64,000 nt of DNA from Flavisolibacter longurius (lineage in GTDB: Bacteria > Bacteroidota > Bacteroidia > Chitinophagales > Chitinophagaceae). The stretch spans positions 1 to 64,000 of the forward strand of contig JACJGO010000005.1 of assembly GCA_014163555.1 (NCBI GenBank). The letters run 5' to 3'. Every line of letters begins with the position of its first letter. Positions within the stretch are counted from its first letter, which is position 1. The notes under the pieces were generated by a model. The model made no database searches, was not told the origin of the DNA, and saw only the letters and a program-made list of their open reading frames with translations. This document shows, piece after piece, positions 43,687-52,342 of this stretch. The translations under genes and the position numbers were made by a program.

Positions 43687-44544
43687 ATGATACATATTGT
43701 ATTTCAGGAAGCTGACATTGAGGTGCTGAAAAAAGCGCAGGAACTGGATGAAAGCCTGGCCGGTGATATACGGATTGTGCGGGATGATTTTGCGGTAGGC
43801 CCCATTCAGAATATTTATGAAACGGAAGGCTACCAGGCCAGAAGAGATTATTGGAAGGCCCAGATTGATTATTCGCCTTACAATACCGAAGACCTGCTGC
43901 ACCTGGTGGATGACCGTTTGATGGTACACAACCTGAAAAAATCGTTGGACAAAGATGCAAAGGAAGAAGTTTGGATCTGGATGGGACAGAACCAGCACGA
44001 TGTGTGCGGGTACTACTGGCTTATCTCTCAACTGAAAGATTACCAGGGGCGCATATCCGTTCTGTACCTGAACAACCTTCCGTTCATTAATGAAAAGGGA
44101 GCGATTTTTTACCCCAGTGCCCTGCACCAGATTCAACCCAAAGAATTTCTGAAAGCAAAAAAGCTAAGCCGGAAAGTTACGCTGAGTGAATTTGAAGTGG
44201 ATCCGGACGAATGGACAAAACTGATGGAGGAAAATGCACCGGTACGAATTCTGGAAGGTGGAAAAAAGATTGTTAGCAAAGACGATGACTTTTACGATAA
44301 GGACATTCTTGCTGGTCTCACCAACGAAGCACAGAAAGGAAACAGAGCCTTGCAAAGCATACTTTCGAAAATGAAGATCAAGACCGGAGATGTAACGCTG
44401 CTCAACCGATTGAAAGTTTTAGCAGAGGAAGGGAAGATTGACTTGACCGGTGAACCGGCGAAAGGATGGAAGGAATTTGACGTAAAACTGAAATCGGCAG
44501 CACCGGCTCAAAGCGAAACAGCAACCGAAGTAAATATCCAATAA
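43687..44544 (+). CDS. DUF1835 domain protein between topoisomerase IV genes
   Basis: The 285-residue soluble protein begins with a DUF1835 domain (MIHIVFQEADIEVLKKAQEL, IRIVRDDFAVGPIQNIY), has VWIWMGQNQHDVCGYYWLIS and LYLNNLPFINEKG, then a C-terminal region like DUF3658 (DDFYDKDILAGLTNEAQKGNRALQSIL). Function is unknown. It sits 22 bp after parE and 61 bp before parC, all on one strand, so it is almost certainly in the topoisomerase IV operon. A role linked to chromosome segregation is inference from position only. Confidence 0.85.
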   Translation: MIHIVFQEADIEVLKKAQELDESLAGDIRIVRDDFAVGPIQNIYETEGYQARRDYWKAQIDYSPYNTEDLLHLVDDRLMVHNLKKSLDKDAKEEVWIWMGQNQHDVCGYYWLISQLKDYQGRISVLYLNNLPFINEKGAIFYPSALHQIQPKEFLKAKKLSRKVTLSEFEVDPDEWTKLMEENAPVRILEGGKKIVSKDDDFYDKDILAGLTNEAQKGNRALQSILSKMKIKTGDVTLLNRLKVLAEEGKIDLTGEPAKGWKEFDVKLKSAAPAQSETATEVNIQ

Positions 44545-44605
44545 TTACTGACTAAGGAGAAAAAAAATATCTACAAGGTTAGATTCAAATCGAGCACTAC
44601 GAAAA

Positions 44606-47116
44606 ATGAAAAACAAAAATTTCGAACACGTACAAACCGACCATGGAATCAACGGACAGTATAAAAACTGGTTTCTTGATTACGCTTCCTATGTAATTCT
44701 GGAACGTGCCGTTCCGGCTGTGGAAGATGGTCTGAAACCTGTTCAGCGCCGAATCCTGCACGCCATGAAGGAAATGGATGACGGCCGTTTTAACAAGGTG
44801 GCCAATATCATCGGGCAAACCATGCAATACCACCCACACGGTGATGCTTCTATTGGTGATGCCCTGGTGAACATGGGTCAAAAAGACCTGCTGGTAGAAA
44901 CGCAGGGAAACTGGGGTGATGTACGCACCGGTGATGATGCGGCTGCCTCCCGTTACATTGAGGGTCGCCTGAGCAAGTTTGCGCTGGAAGTGGTCTTCAA
45001 CCCCAAAACTACCGTTTGGCAACTGAGTTATGATGGCCGGAAAAATGAGCCGGTTACGCTTCCGGTGAAATTCCCTCTTTTGCTGGCACAAGGTGCCGAA
45101 GGGATCGCTGTAGGCCTTTCCACCAAAATTTTACCCCACAACTTTATCGAGCTTTGCGAAGCTTCTATAAAATATCTCAAGGGCCGCAAGTTTGACCTGT
45201 ATCCCGACTTCCAGGCAACTGGTGCCATGATTGACGTGACCGATTACAACAACGGTCAGCGTGGCGGCAGGGTAAAGGTTAGGTCCCATATTGAGGAGCT
45301 GGATAAAAAAACATTGCTGGTCAAAAGTGTACCCTACGGTGTAACCACTACGGGCCTGATGGACAGCATTGTGAAAGCCAATGATGCCGGCAAGATTAAA
45401 ATCAAAAAGGTAACGGACAACACGGCGGCAGAAGTTGAGATCCAGGTGGATCTGGCGCCGGGGATTTCACCGGATATTACCATTGATGCCCTGTACAAGT
45501 TCACTGATTGTGAAGTATCCATTGCACCCAATGCCTGTGTAATCATTGATCAAAAGCCGCATTTTGTTTCAGTTCAGGACTTGCTGAAAGTTTCTGCCGA
45601 CAATACCAAAAACCTGTTGCAGCGAGAACTGGAAATCCGGTTGGGTGAATTGAACGAAAAATGGCACTATACTTCTCTCGAAAAAATCTTCTTCGAAGAA
45701 AAGGTTTATAAAGAGCTGGAGAAGAAACACGAAACCTGGGAAAAGGTGATCGTGGCGATCGACAAAGCCTTTGGTCCTTTCAAACCAAGGCTAAAGCGTG
45801 AAATCACCCGTGAAGATATTCTGAAGCTGACCGAAAAACCCGTTCGCCGTATCTACAAACTGGATATCGACGAACTGAATGCGCAGATCAAAGACCTGGA
45901 AACGCAGATCAAACAGGTAAACCACGATTTGGCTCACCTGACAGAATATGCCATTGCCTATTATGAAGGATTGCTGAAAAAATATGGGAAGGGTCGTGAG
46001 CGAAAGACAGAGATCAAAGTGTTTGAAACCATCGAAGCCAAACACGTAGCTATCGCTAATACCAGGATCTACATTAACCGGAACGAAGGCTTTATTGGTA
46101 CTTCACTGAAAAAAGATGAGTTCCTGGTAGAGTGTTCTGACCTCGATGATATTATTGCTATCACCAAGCGGGGTGTCATGAAAGTGGTAAAGGTGCAGGA
46201 CAAAGTCTTTATCGGTAAAGACATTTTATATGCCAACGTTTTCCGCAAGGGTGATGAACGCACAACGTACAACCTGATTTATACAGATGGCGCCTCAGGT
46301 GTCACATTTGCCAAACGGTTTAATGTAACCGGTGTTACCCGCGATAAAGAATACGATCTTACGAAAGGCAGCGACAAGAGCAAAGTCCATTATTTAACCA
46401 TTAATCCAAATGGCGAAGCGGAAGTGGTTCGGGTTATTTTGAGCCCGGCGTGTACGGCCCGCATCAAAGAGTTTGATTTTTATTTTGAAGAGCAGGAAAT
46501 CAAGAGCCGTGGCAGCATCGGAAACCAGGTAACCAAATATCCTGTTCGCGCCGTAAAGTTCAAAGAAGCCGGTGTGGCGACCTTAGGAAGCATTAAGCTT
46601 TGGTTTGATGATAAATTCGGCAGATTAAATCACGATGGAAAGGGAATTGAACTGGGCGATTTTGATGCAGAAGACCGCATCCTTGTGATCAATGGCGATG
46701 GCTCATATGAGATCATCGACCAGGAACTAACACAGCGTTTCAACCCGGAAGAAGTGATGCTGGTGGAAAAATTTGATCCGGAACGTGTGATCACAGCCGT
46801 TTACCTGGATGCGGAAAAACAGCAATACAATGTCAAACGCTTCCGCATTGAAACCAACACCATGAAGCAGAAGTTTACCTTTATCAAGGAAGGAAAAGGC
46901 AACCTGCTCGAGGCAGTTTCCACCGAAACAGAACCGGTGCTGATCGTTCAAACCGGAAAAGGTTCGCAGGTACGCAGCTCGAAATATAAGATTGCAAAAC
47001 TGGTGGATGTCATGGGCTGGAAAGCCGTCGGCGCCAAACTGGTGGACTTCAATAAGAACACCATGATGGAGTGGGAGGTGAAAGAAGGTGCGAAGACACA
47101 GGCTGAATTGTTTTAG
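44606..47116 (+). CDS. parC: DNA topoisomerase IV subunit A
   Basis: The 836-residue protein has the type IIA breakage-reunion domain. It shows the winged-helix region with HPHGDASIGDALV (quinolone-resistance region, 76-88) and catalytic Tyr117 (AAASRYIEGRL), which forms the covalent DNA link. A coiled-coil and C-gate follow (DLETQIKQVNHDLAHLTEY), then a beta-pinwheel C-terminal domain with degenerate blades (AITKRGVMKVVKV). The GyrA-box that marks gyrase is not evident, which agrees with ParC. It ends the parE-DUF1835-parC operon. Confidence 0.9.
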   Translation: MKNKNFEHVQTDHGINGQYKNWFLDYASYVILERAVPAVEDGLKPVQRRILHAMKEMDDGRFNKVANIIGQTMQYHPHGDASIGDALVNMGQKDLLVETQGNWGDVRTGDDAAASRYIEGRLSKFALEVVFNPKTTVWQLSYDGRKNEPVTLPVKFPLLLAQGAEGIAVGLSTKILPHNFIELCEASIKYLKGRKFDLYPDFQATGAMIDVTDYNNGQRGGRVKVRSHIEELDKKTLLVKSVPYGVTTTGLMDSIVKANDAGKIKIKKVTDNTAAEVEIQVDLAPGISPDITIDALYKFTDCEVSIAPNACVIIDQKPHFVSVQDLLKVSADNTKNLLQRELEIRLGELNEKWHYTSLEKIFFEEKVYKELEKKHETWEKVIVAIDKAFGPFKPRLKREITREDILKLTEKPVRRIYKLDIDELNAQIKDLETQIKQVNHDLAHLTEYAIAYYEGLLKKYGKGRERKTEIKVFETIEAKHVAIANTRIYINRNEGFIGTSLKKDEFLVECSDLDDIIAITKRGVMKVVKVQDKVFIGKDILYANVFRKGDERTTYNLIYTDGASGVTFAKRFNVTGVTRDKEYDLTKGSDKSKVHYLTINPNGEAEVVRVILSPACTARIKEFDFYFEEQEIKSRGSIGNQVTKYPVRAVKFKEAGVATLGSIKLWFDDKFGRLNHDGKGIELGDFDAEDRILVINGDGSYEIIDQELTQRFNPEEVMLVEKFDPERVITAVYLDAEKQQYNVKRFRIETNTMKQKFTFIKEGKGNLLEAVSTETEPVLIVQTGKGSQVRSSKYKIAKLVDVMGWKAVGAKLVDFNKNTMMEWEVKEGAKTQAELF

Positions 47117-47134
47117 CTTTTACAAAACGATCTA

Positions 47135-47166
47135 AAAAAAGTCCATCGGTTTCGATGGACTTTTTT
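47135..47166. terminator. bidirectional rho-independent terminator
   Basis: Perfect stem AAAAAAGTCCATCG/CGATGGACTTTTTT with a 4-nt loop lies between convergent parC and smpB. Confidence 0.92.
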
Positions 47167-47167
47167 C

Positions 47168-47602
47168 TTATTTGAGATAACGTTTCATCTCCCGTTCGGT
47201 ATCCTTCTGCTTAATGCTTTCCCGTTTGTCGTGAAGCTTTTTGCCTTTTGCCAATCCAATCTCCACCTTCACCAGATTTTTTTCATTTAAAAACAGCCGG
47301 AGCGGGATGATTGTATATCCTTTTTCTTTGATCTTGGCTTCCCATTTTTTGATTTCCCGCTTTGTTATTAAAAGCTTTCGGTCGCGAATGGGATCATGGT
47401 TATTCACCGTTCCAAATGTGTATTCAGCAATGTGCATGGCTTTTAACCAAAGCTCGCCTTTGTGAAAAATACAATAGGCATCGGCAAAGCTGGCCTTTCC
47501 GGCCCGCAAGGATTTTACTTCTGTTCCCAGCAAAGAAATGCCGGCAAGCAGTTTGTCATCAATAAAATATTCAAAATAGGCTTGTCTGTTCTTTATCTCC
47601 AT
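47168..47602 (-). CDS. smpB: SsrA-binding protein
   Basis: The 144-residue protein matches SmpB end to end: NRQAYFEYFIDDKLLAGISLLGTEVKSLRAGKASFADAY-type core in pieces, KGELWLKAMHIAEY, then RKLLITKREIKKWEAKI and the basic C-terminal tail KGKKLHDKRESIKQKD. SmpB binds tmRNA and brings it to stalled ribosomes for trans-translation. The tmRNA gene is not in this window. Its ATG shares one base with the stop of the upstream gene (TAATG), so translation is probably coupled. Confidence 0.95.
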   Translation of the reverse strand: MEIKNRQAYFEYFIDDKLLAGISLLGTEVKSLRAGKASFADAYCIFHKGELWLKAMHIAEYTFGTVNNHDPIRDRKLLITKREIKKWEAKIKEKGYTIIPLRLFLNEKNLVKVEIGLAKGKKLHDKRESIKQKDTEREMKRYLK

Positions 47603-49107
47603 TATTCGATTCCCCTTTCATCAAAGCGCAAAATATGATATTTTCTTTCACTCATGTAGCCAATATAAAAGTAACCGTTCATATAGAAAAAATGGCTGTT
47701 CTCTGTTTCAATGTTTCGCATTTGCATTTGCGACTGCAATCGATCCCAAACGGTATAGTTGCCCTTCGCTTGAGAAAAATTCAAATCCGATAGTGATACC
47801 GCAGCCGGAAAACCAATAAAGGTCGATGTACATACCCCTGGAAATGTCACCAACATATAGCCGTAGGTGTTGGGTGCCGCATTGATAAAATAGGTTCCGA
47901 CAGCGGATAAGGTAAAATTTAAAAGCGTGGTTGCATTGATGATCTGCTTGAACGGGGTAGCAAACATCAGGTAAAGTTTAGAGTCCTGAATATAGCCCGA
48001 TAGGCCAAGCTGGTTAGTAGCGGATGTTGCTTGAAAATTTTGAAAGGTTTCATCATTCAGGTCTGCCTTAGACCAAAAACTCCCTGTTTTCTGTAAAGGG
48101 CCTGTTGCAATACCACCAATGTTTTCGTTACTGATAATGAGGGTTTTTAGCTGTTCCTCTGTTGTAGTATTATAGAGGTTCAGCAACATTTTTTTGTCCT
48201 GGAAATGAGCCGTCACTAGCAGCGAATCGATCAGCAGGGAATTGGAAGAATGGTAAGATCCGGAAGCGGCATCCTGCTGTACAAAACGTTGCAATCGATA
48301 ATTAAAATCATCCAAATGGATCGAAATCAGATAGGTATTCAGGTTATTGGAATTGACCGTAAAAACCAGTTTGTCTTTCTGAAAATAGGCCTTGGTTCGG
48401 ACAGAATGGAAAAGCGGGTGATACCGAAGGTTATTCTGGTACACCGCAAAACTTCCTTTCCTGAAAATATCTGCAAACGTTTTCACTTCCGTGGACAAAA
48501 TCTTATTCGACAGCTTCCCAAATCCGTCGTTCACAATTTCGATCTCGGTTTTGTTTACGTTTTGTCCTGCTTTCTTTTTATAAATACAAACTTTATTGGT
48601 CGATTCCAGATAGGTGATGAGTAAAACTGCTCCGTTCCGATCGGTACAGCCAATTATTTTTTCAATCGCATTGCTTTGAATGGTATCCGTAACAAGAGAT
48701 TGGCCAGTACTTATATTTGTTTCTGTTATAAAAAAATCATTCGAAGATCGTTCCCTTGTGATTTCAACAATCCATCGCGTATCAAAATGGCCGCCGATCA
48801 GGTAATTCTTAGATAAGAGCGAAGCTATCTTTTCCGGAAGGGGGTGCGAACGTTTGTACGTATCGTCGGTGGCTTCGGCAGATACGGGCTGGTTTAAAAG
48901 ATGGAGAGGGGTCTGGCCTGCTCTGACCACGATCCGGTTCACAAAATCCTTTGAATAATACGTAACAAGAACGGCATTTAAGCTTTCATTGATAAGATTG
49001 TTTGCCGTGGTACGTTTTGGCAATTCATACCCCTCATAAAAGGATTGCTGACCAAAACAGAATAGGCACGAGAATACGGCCAGGAATCCAGCAGTTTGTT
49101 TTAGCAT
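47602..49107 (-). CDS. large secreted hypothetical protein coupled to smpB
   Basis: From the ATG at 49107 (another ATG lies two codons upstream) the 501-residue product has a signal peptide (LKQTAGFLAVFSCLFCFGQ). It has no family I recognise. The rest alternates short beta-strands and loops (FAVYQNNLRYHPLF, TAHFQDKKMLLNLYN, YFINAAPNTYGYMLVTFPG), which suggests a beta-propeller or beta-sandwich exported to the periplasm or outer face. It lies between accD (14-bp gap) and smpB (1-bp overlap), so the three genes likely share one transcript. Confidence 0.7.
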   Translation of the reverse strand: MLKQTAGFLAVFSCLFCFGQQSFYEGYELPKRTTANNLINESLNAVLVTYYSKDFVNRIVVRAGQTPLHLLNQPVSAEATDDTYKRSHPLPEKIASLLSKNYLIGGHFDTRWIVEITRERSSNDFFITETNISTGQSLVTDTIQSNAIEKIIGCTDRNGAVLLITYLESTNKVCIYKKKAGQNVNKTEIEIVNDGFGKLSNKILSTEVKTFADIFRKGSFAVYQNNLRYHPLFHSVRTKAYFQKDKLVFTVNSNNLNTYLISIHLDDFNYRLQRFVQQDAASGSYHSSNSLLIDSLLVTAHFQDKKMLLNLYNTTTEEQLKTLIISNENIGGIATGPLQKTGSFWSKADLNDETFQNFQATSATNQLGLSGYIQDSKLYLMFATPFKQIINATTLLNFTLSAVGTYFINAAPNTYGYMLVTFPGVCTSTFIGFPAAVSLSDLNFSQAKGNYTVWDRLQSQMQMRNIETENSHFFYMNGYFYIGYMSERKYHILRFDERGIE

Positions 49108-49121
49108 CCACAAGGGTAAAA

Positions 49122-50036
49122 CTAATTTTGGAAAAGACTAAGGACCTTGGTCAGTTTCGTCTTTAGTTCGGGTCTTGGTACAATAAAGTCAAGAAAACCA
49201 TGTTCCAGAATAAACTCGCTGCGCTGGAAACCTGGGGGTAGATCTTTTTTAATGGTTTCTTTAATTACCCTTGGACCGGCAAAGCCAATCAGGGCGCCGG
49301 GTTCGGCAATATTTAAATCACCCAGCATACCAAATGATGCGGAGATCCCACCAAACGTAGGATCGGTGAGCAGTGAAATATAAGGTATGCCGGCATCAGA
49401 TAACTGCGACAACTTACCACTGGTTTTTGCCAGTTGCATAAGCGAGAATGCACTTTCCATCATGCGGGCTCCACCACTTTTGCAAATGATAAGGTAGGGA
49501 ACTTTGTGCTCCAGGCAGTAATCCACGGCCCGGCTGAATTTTTCACCCATCACGCTGCCCAGTGAGCCTCCGATAAATTCAAAATCCATAGCGGCAACCA
49601 CCAGATCCTGTCCGTTTACTTTACCTGCTGCCACCCGCATACTGTCTTTCAGATCTGTTTTTGACCAGGTTTCTTCCAGTCGTTTTTGGTATGGCTTTAA
49701 GTCGGTAAACCCTAAAAAGTCTTTGGAGCGAATGTTTTCAAACAGCTCGGTAAACTCGTTATTGTCAAATAGAATTTCATAATATTCTTCGCTGCCGATC
49801 CGGTGGTGATAGCCACATTTGGGGCAAACAAAAAGGGCTTCCCGCAAATCGTTAACGGTGCAGATATAATTACATTCCGGGCATTTGGACCACAAACCCT
49901 CTGGTGTTTCTTTTTTCTCCGAAGAAGGGGTAGTAATGCCTTTTTTCAATCGTTTAAACCAGTTATCTCTTGCTTCTGTATTCTTACCTTCTTCGCCGGC
50001 GAGATTTGATTCAAAATCTTCAAACTGTGATACCAT
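49122..50036 (-). CDS. accD: acetyl-CoA carboxylase carboxyltransferase subunit beta
   Basis: From the ATG at 50036 the product is 304 residues. An N-terminal zinc ribbon (WSKCPECNYICTVNDL then FVCPKCGYHHRIG) precedes a crotonase-fold carboxyltransferase domain with GGARMMESAFSLMQLAKTS, DPTFGGISASFGMLGDL and EPGALIGFAGPRVIKET. With AccA it moves the carboxyl group from biotin to acetyl-CoA, the first step of fatty-acid synthesis. accA is not here. The frame extends to 50057, but a -7 box at 50057-50064 places that start at or before the transcript start. Confidence 0.95.
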   Translation of the reverse strand: MVSQFEDFESNLAGEEGKNTEARDNWFKRLKKGITTPSSEKKETPEGLWSKCPECNYICTVNDLREALFVCPKCGYHHRIGSEEYYEILFDNNEFTELFENIRSKDFLGFTDLKPYQKRLEETWSKTDLKDSMRVAAGKVNGQDLVVAAMDFEFIGGSLGSVMGEKFSRAVDYCLEHKVPYLIICKSGGARMMESAFSLMQLAKTSGKLSQLSDAGIPYISLLTDPTFGGISASFGMLGDLNIAEPGALIGFAGPRVIKETIKKDLPPGFQRSEFILEHGFLDFIVPRPELKTKLTKVLSLFQN

Positions 50037-50056
50037 TATTGGAAATTGATTGAGCA

Positions 50057-50064
50057 CAAATATA
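50057..50064 (-). promoter_or_regulatory. -7 promoter box (TATATTTG) for the accD operon
   Basis: Exact TAnnTTTG on the minus strand, 20 bp before the accD ATG at 50036. It should drive accD, the unknown secreted gene and smpB. Confidence 0.6.
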
Positions 50065-50188
50065 GGAGTAAGTAGGAAGTTTACCGTTCATGGCATGCTG
50101 ATGAAAGTTGTTTTGCGTTTGCTCTCTCTGCCAGAGGTCTGGGTAATAATAAAATTGTATCCCAAGTAGGTAGATGGCATATAAAAAA

Positions 50189-50210
50189 GCCGCTCCCAAA
50201 TAGGAGCGGC
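50189..50210 (-). terminator. rho-independent terminator
   Basis: Stem GCCGCTCC/GGAGCGGC with a 6-nt loop. On the minus strand it runs into T6, ending the coiled-coil protein transcript. Confidence 0.85.
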
Positions 50211-50239
50211 GTACTTTTATTGGAATTGGAAAATGAGAC

Positions 50240-51220
50240 TTAAAGTCCTAAGAATCCACTCTTGCGCAGGCTGCGATTGCCTTCTGCAATTTTAAATCCG
50301 TTGTGGAATACTTCGATCTTGTAGTTTCCTGTTTGGAACTTATCCTGGCGCAGCGGTAAACTTACCGTTTTGCGTGTACCTTGCTCGTACTCAATGCTGG
50401 CTTTCGATGTAAATTGCTTTTCGCCATCATTGCGGGTTGACAATACACCTGAACCCATAGAAGGATTAGTGATCACTTGGCCATCAGGAGCCGTTACCAC
50501 TACATACATATCAGCAGGACCTGATTGGGCAATGCGGTTCTCCACATCAAACGATACAATCAGTTTGTTTACTTTCTTTGCTTTGTCGGTTTCTTTTTCT
50601 TTTCCGTTTCCTTTTTCGTCGATACCCTTGATCTGGAAGTTAGAAGCAGAGAACGTAGAACCTACGTCAACTGTGCGGGTCAGGGAATCTTTCTGCTGGG
50701 TTGTTGTCTGCAGGTCAGTAGTTAATTGCTGTTTTTCATACGTCAGAACGGTGTTTGAGCTGGCCAGTTGCTGGTTTTCGCCCATCAGTCTTGCTACTTC
50801 CATTTCAAGACCTGAAATTTTATCGTTCAAAGACGCAATCAACGTACGGGCTCTTTTCAGATCGGCCGCAGAAGCATTCCGGTTGCGGATAATGCCGTTG
50901 ATCTCGTTTTTCAGCTTTACAATTTCAGTTTGTCTTTCTGTCAATTGACCTGTTAATGAGTTGTTGCTGCCTACCAGAGAATCCAGGCGGGTCAAGGCAT
51001 CATTGTAAATTGACTGAACAGAATCGCGGGCTGTAGATGCACTCGAAACTTCGGCAGATTTCACCTGTAGTGTTTCCTGCGTTTTGTTTTTGTCATATAA
51101 TACATACCCCCAGGTACCCAGTAAACCCGCTGCCAGTAAGCCAATTAAAACATTGCGTGAATTATTGTTAGGCTTGTTTGCCGGCTGTGTTGATGAAGAC
51201 GGATAATTTGTGTTTGCCAT
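50240..51220 (-). CDS. membrane-anchored coiled-coil protein of unknown function
   Basis: The 326-residue protein has a polar Asn/Ser-rich N-terminus, one membrane helix (NVLIGLLAAGLLGTWGYVLY, about 24-43), a coiled coil from about 60 to 180 (heptad-like KLKNEINGIIRN, LIASLNDKISGLEMEVARL, TDLQTTTQQKDSL), a charged Lys/Glu linker (EKGNGKEKETDKAKK) and a C-terminal beta-sandwich (NKLIVSFDVENRIA, DMYVVVTAPDGQVI, NYKIEVFHNGFKIAEG). This architecture suggests a periplasmic or cell-envelope organiser. I recognise no named family. Confidence 0.75.
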   Translation of the reverse strand: MANTNYPSSSTQPANKPNNNSRNVLIGLLAAGLLGTWGYVLYDKNKTQETLQVKSAEVSSASTARDSVQSIYNDALTRLDSLVGSNNSLTGQLTERQTEIVKLKNEINGIIRNRNASAADLKRARTLIASLNDKISGLEMEVARLMGENQQLASSNTVLTYEKQQLTTDLQTTTQQKDSLTRTVDVGSTFSASNFQIKGIDEKGNGKEKETDKAKKVNKLIVSFDVENRIAQSGPADMYVVVTAPDGQVITNPSMGSGVLSTRNDGEKQFTSKASIEYEQGTRKTVSLPLRQDKFQTGNYKIEVFHNGFKIAEGNRSLRKSGFLGL

Positions 51221-51267
51221 GGTGAATGATTTTAGTGTTGAATGAAACGTTTGGATGGATTGAGATG

Positions 51268-51275
51268 TATTTTTG
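51268..51275 (+). promoter_or_regulatory. -7 promoter box (TATTTTTG) for holA
   Basis: Exact TAnnTTTG. Transcription would start near 51280, about 58 nt before the ATG at 51338 and downstream of the longer open-frame start at 51242. Confidence 0.55.
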
Positions 51276-51337
51276 ATTTTTGCGCACTATTTCGAAAACC
51301 GTGCCAGAAAATTAGCGAACCATTATTAAACCACCGC

Positions 51338-52342
51338 ATGACACCGGAGAAAATTATAGCCGACCTGAAGAAAGCAGCCTTTAAACCTGTTTACTGGCTG
51401 GAAGGGGAAGAAGATTATTTTATTGATCAGGTTATTCTGTTTGCAGAACATCATATTCTTTCAGAAAGCGAAGCCGGATTCAACTTAACAATATTTTACG
51501 GCCGGGACACTGCCTGGACGGATGTAATAAACGCTTCCCGGCGGTACCCGATGTTTGCCGAAAAACAGGTGGTTATTCTGAAAGAAGCGCAGGATATGAA
51601 GAGCATCGAAAAGCTGGAAGCTTACCTTGAAAAGCCTCTTAATTCTACGCTCTTGTTTGTTGCGTACAAAGGCAAAAAAGTGGATGGCAGAACCAAACTG
51701 GCGAAATTGATAAAAGAAAAAGCGGTGCACATGACCGCAAAAAAGATCTACGATAATGCGCTGCCCGAATGGACATCGGACCTTGTAAAATCTAAAGGGT
51801 ATTCTATTACGAAAAAAGCATTGTTTTTATTAATCGATCATATAGGAAACGACCTGAGCCGGCTTAGCAATGAAATTGATAAACTGGCGCTAAATATTGC
51901 AGGAAAAACGGCCATCACCGAAGACGAAATTGAAAAGTTTGTTGGCGTAAGTAAAGAGTTCAATGTGTTTGAATTACAGCAGGCCATTGCCCAGCGTGAC
52001 TTGTACAAAGCGGTTCGTATTGTCAATTATTTCGGATCAAACCCGAAAGCAGCGCCGTTGCAACTGGTGTTTCCTTCCCTCTATAACTTTTTCAGTAAAG
52101 TGCAGGTGGTATATACGGTTACATCACGGGATGAAAAAACAGTGGCGTCGGCCCTGGGTGTAAATGCATTTTTTGTAAAAGATTATGTATCTACTGCCAC
52201 ACGTTTTACTTATCCTGAAATTGAAAAGATTCTGTTGCTTCTGTATGAATACAACCTTCGCAACCTGGGGGTAAATGATGCCGGCACTGATGACGCAGAT
52301 TTGTTGAAGGAAATGGTGGTGAAAATGATTGCACCGCTATAA
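51338..52342 (+). CDS. holA: DNA polymerase III subunit delta
   Basis: From the ATG at 51338 the product is 334 residues and matches HolA. It opens MTPEKIIADLKKAAFKPVYW-like with LEGEEDYFIDQ, has ISRRYPMFAEKQVVILKEAQ-type strands (here NASRRYPMFAEKQVVILKEA), a helical lid (LSRLSNEIDKLALN), IEKFVGVSKEFNVFELQQAI and a C-terminal collar domain. Delta opens the sliding clamp within the clamp loader. The 32 residues upstream are not family-like and precede the predicted transcript start. It converges with ribF, overlapping by 6 bp. Confidence 0.9.
   Translation: MTPEKIIADLKKAAFKPVYWLEGEEDYFIDQVILFAEHHILSESEAGFNLTIFYGRDTAWTDVINASRRYPMFAEKQVVILKEAQDMKSIEKLEAYLEKPLNSTLLFVAYKGKKVDGRTKLAKLIKEKAVHMTAKKIYDNALPEWTSDLVKSKGYSITKKALFLLIDHIGNDLSRLSNEIDKLALNIAGKTAITEDEIEKFVGVSKEFNVFELQQAIAQRDLYKAVRIVNYFGSNPKAAPLQLVFPSLYNFFSKVQVVYTVTSRDEKTVASALGVNAFFVKDYVSTATRFTYPEIEKILLLLYEYNLRNLGVNDAGTDDADLLKEMVVKMIAPL

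Noticed and set aside
51242-51337. N-terminal extension of holA
   Set aside because: It lies upstream of the predicted transcript start and is not like other HolA N-termini.
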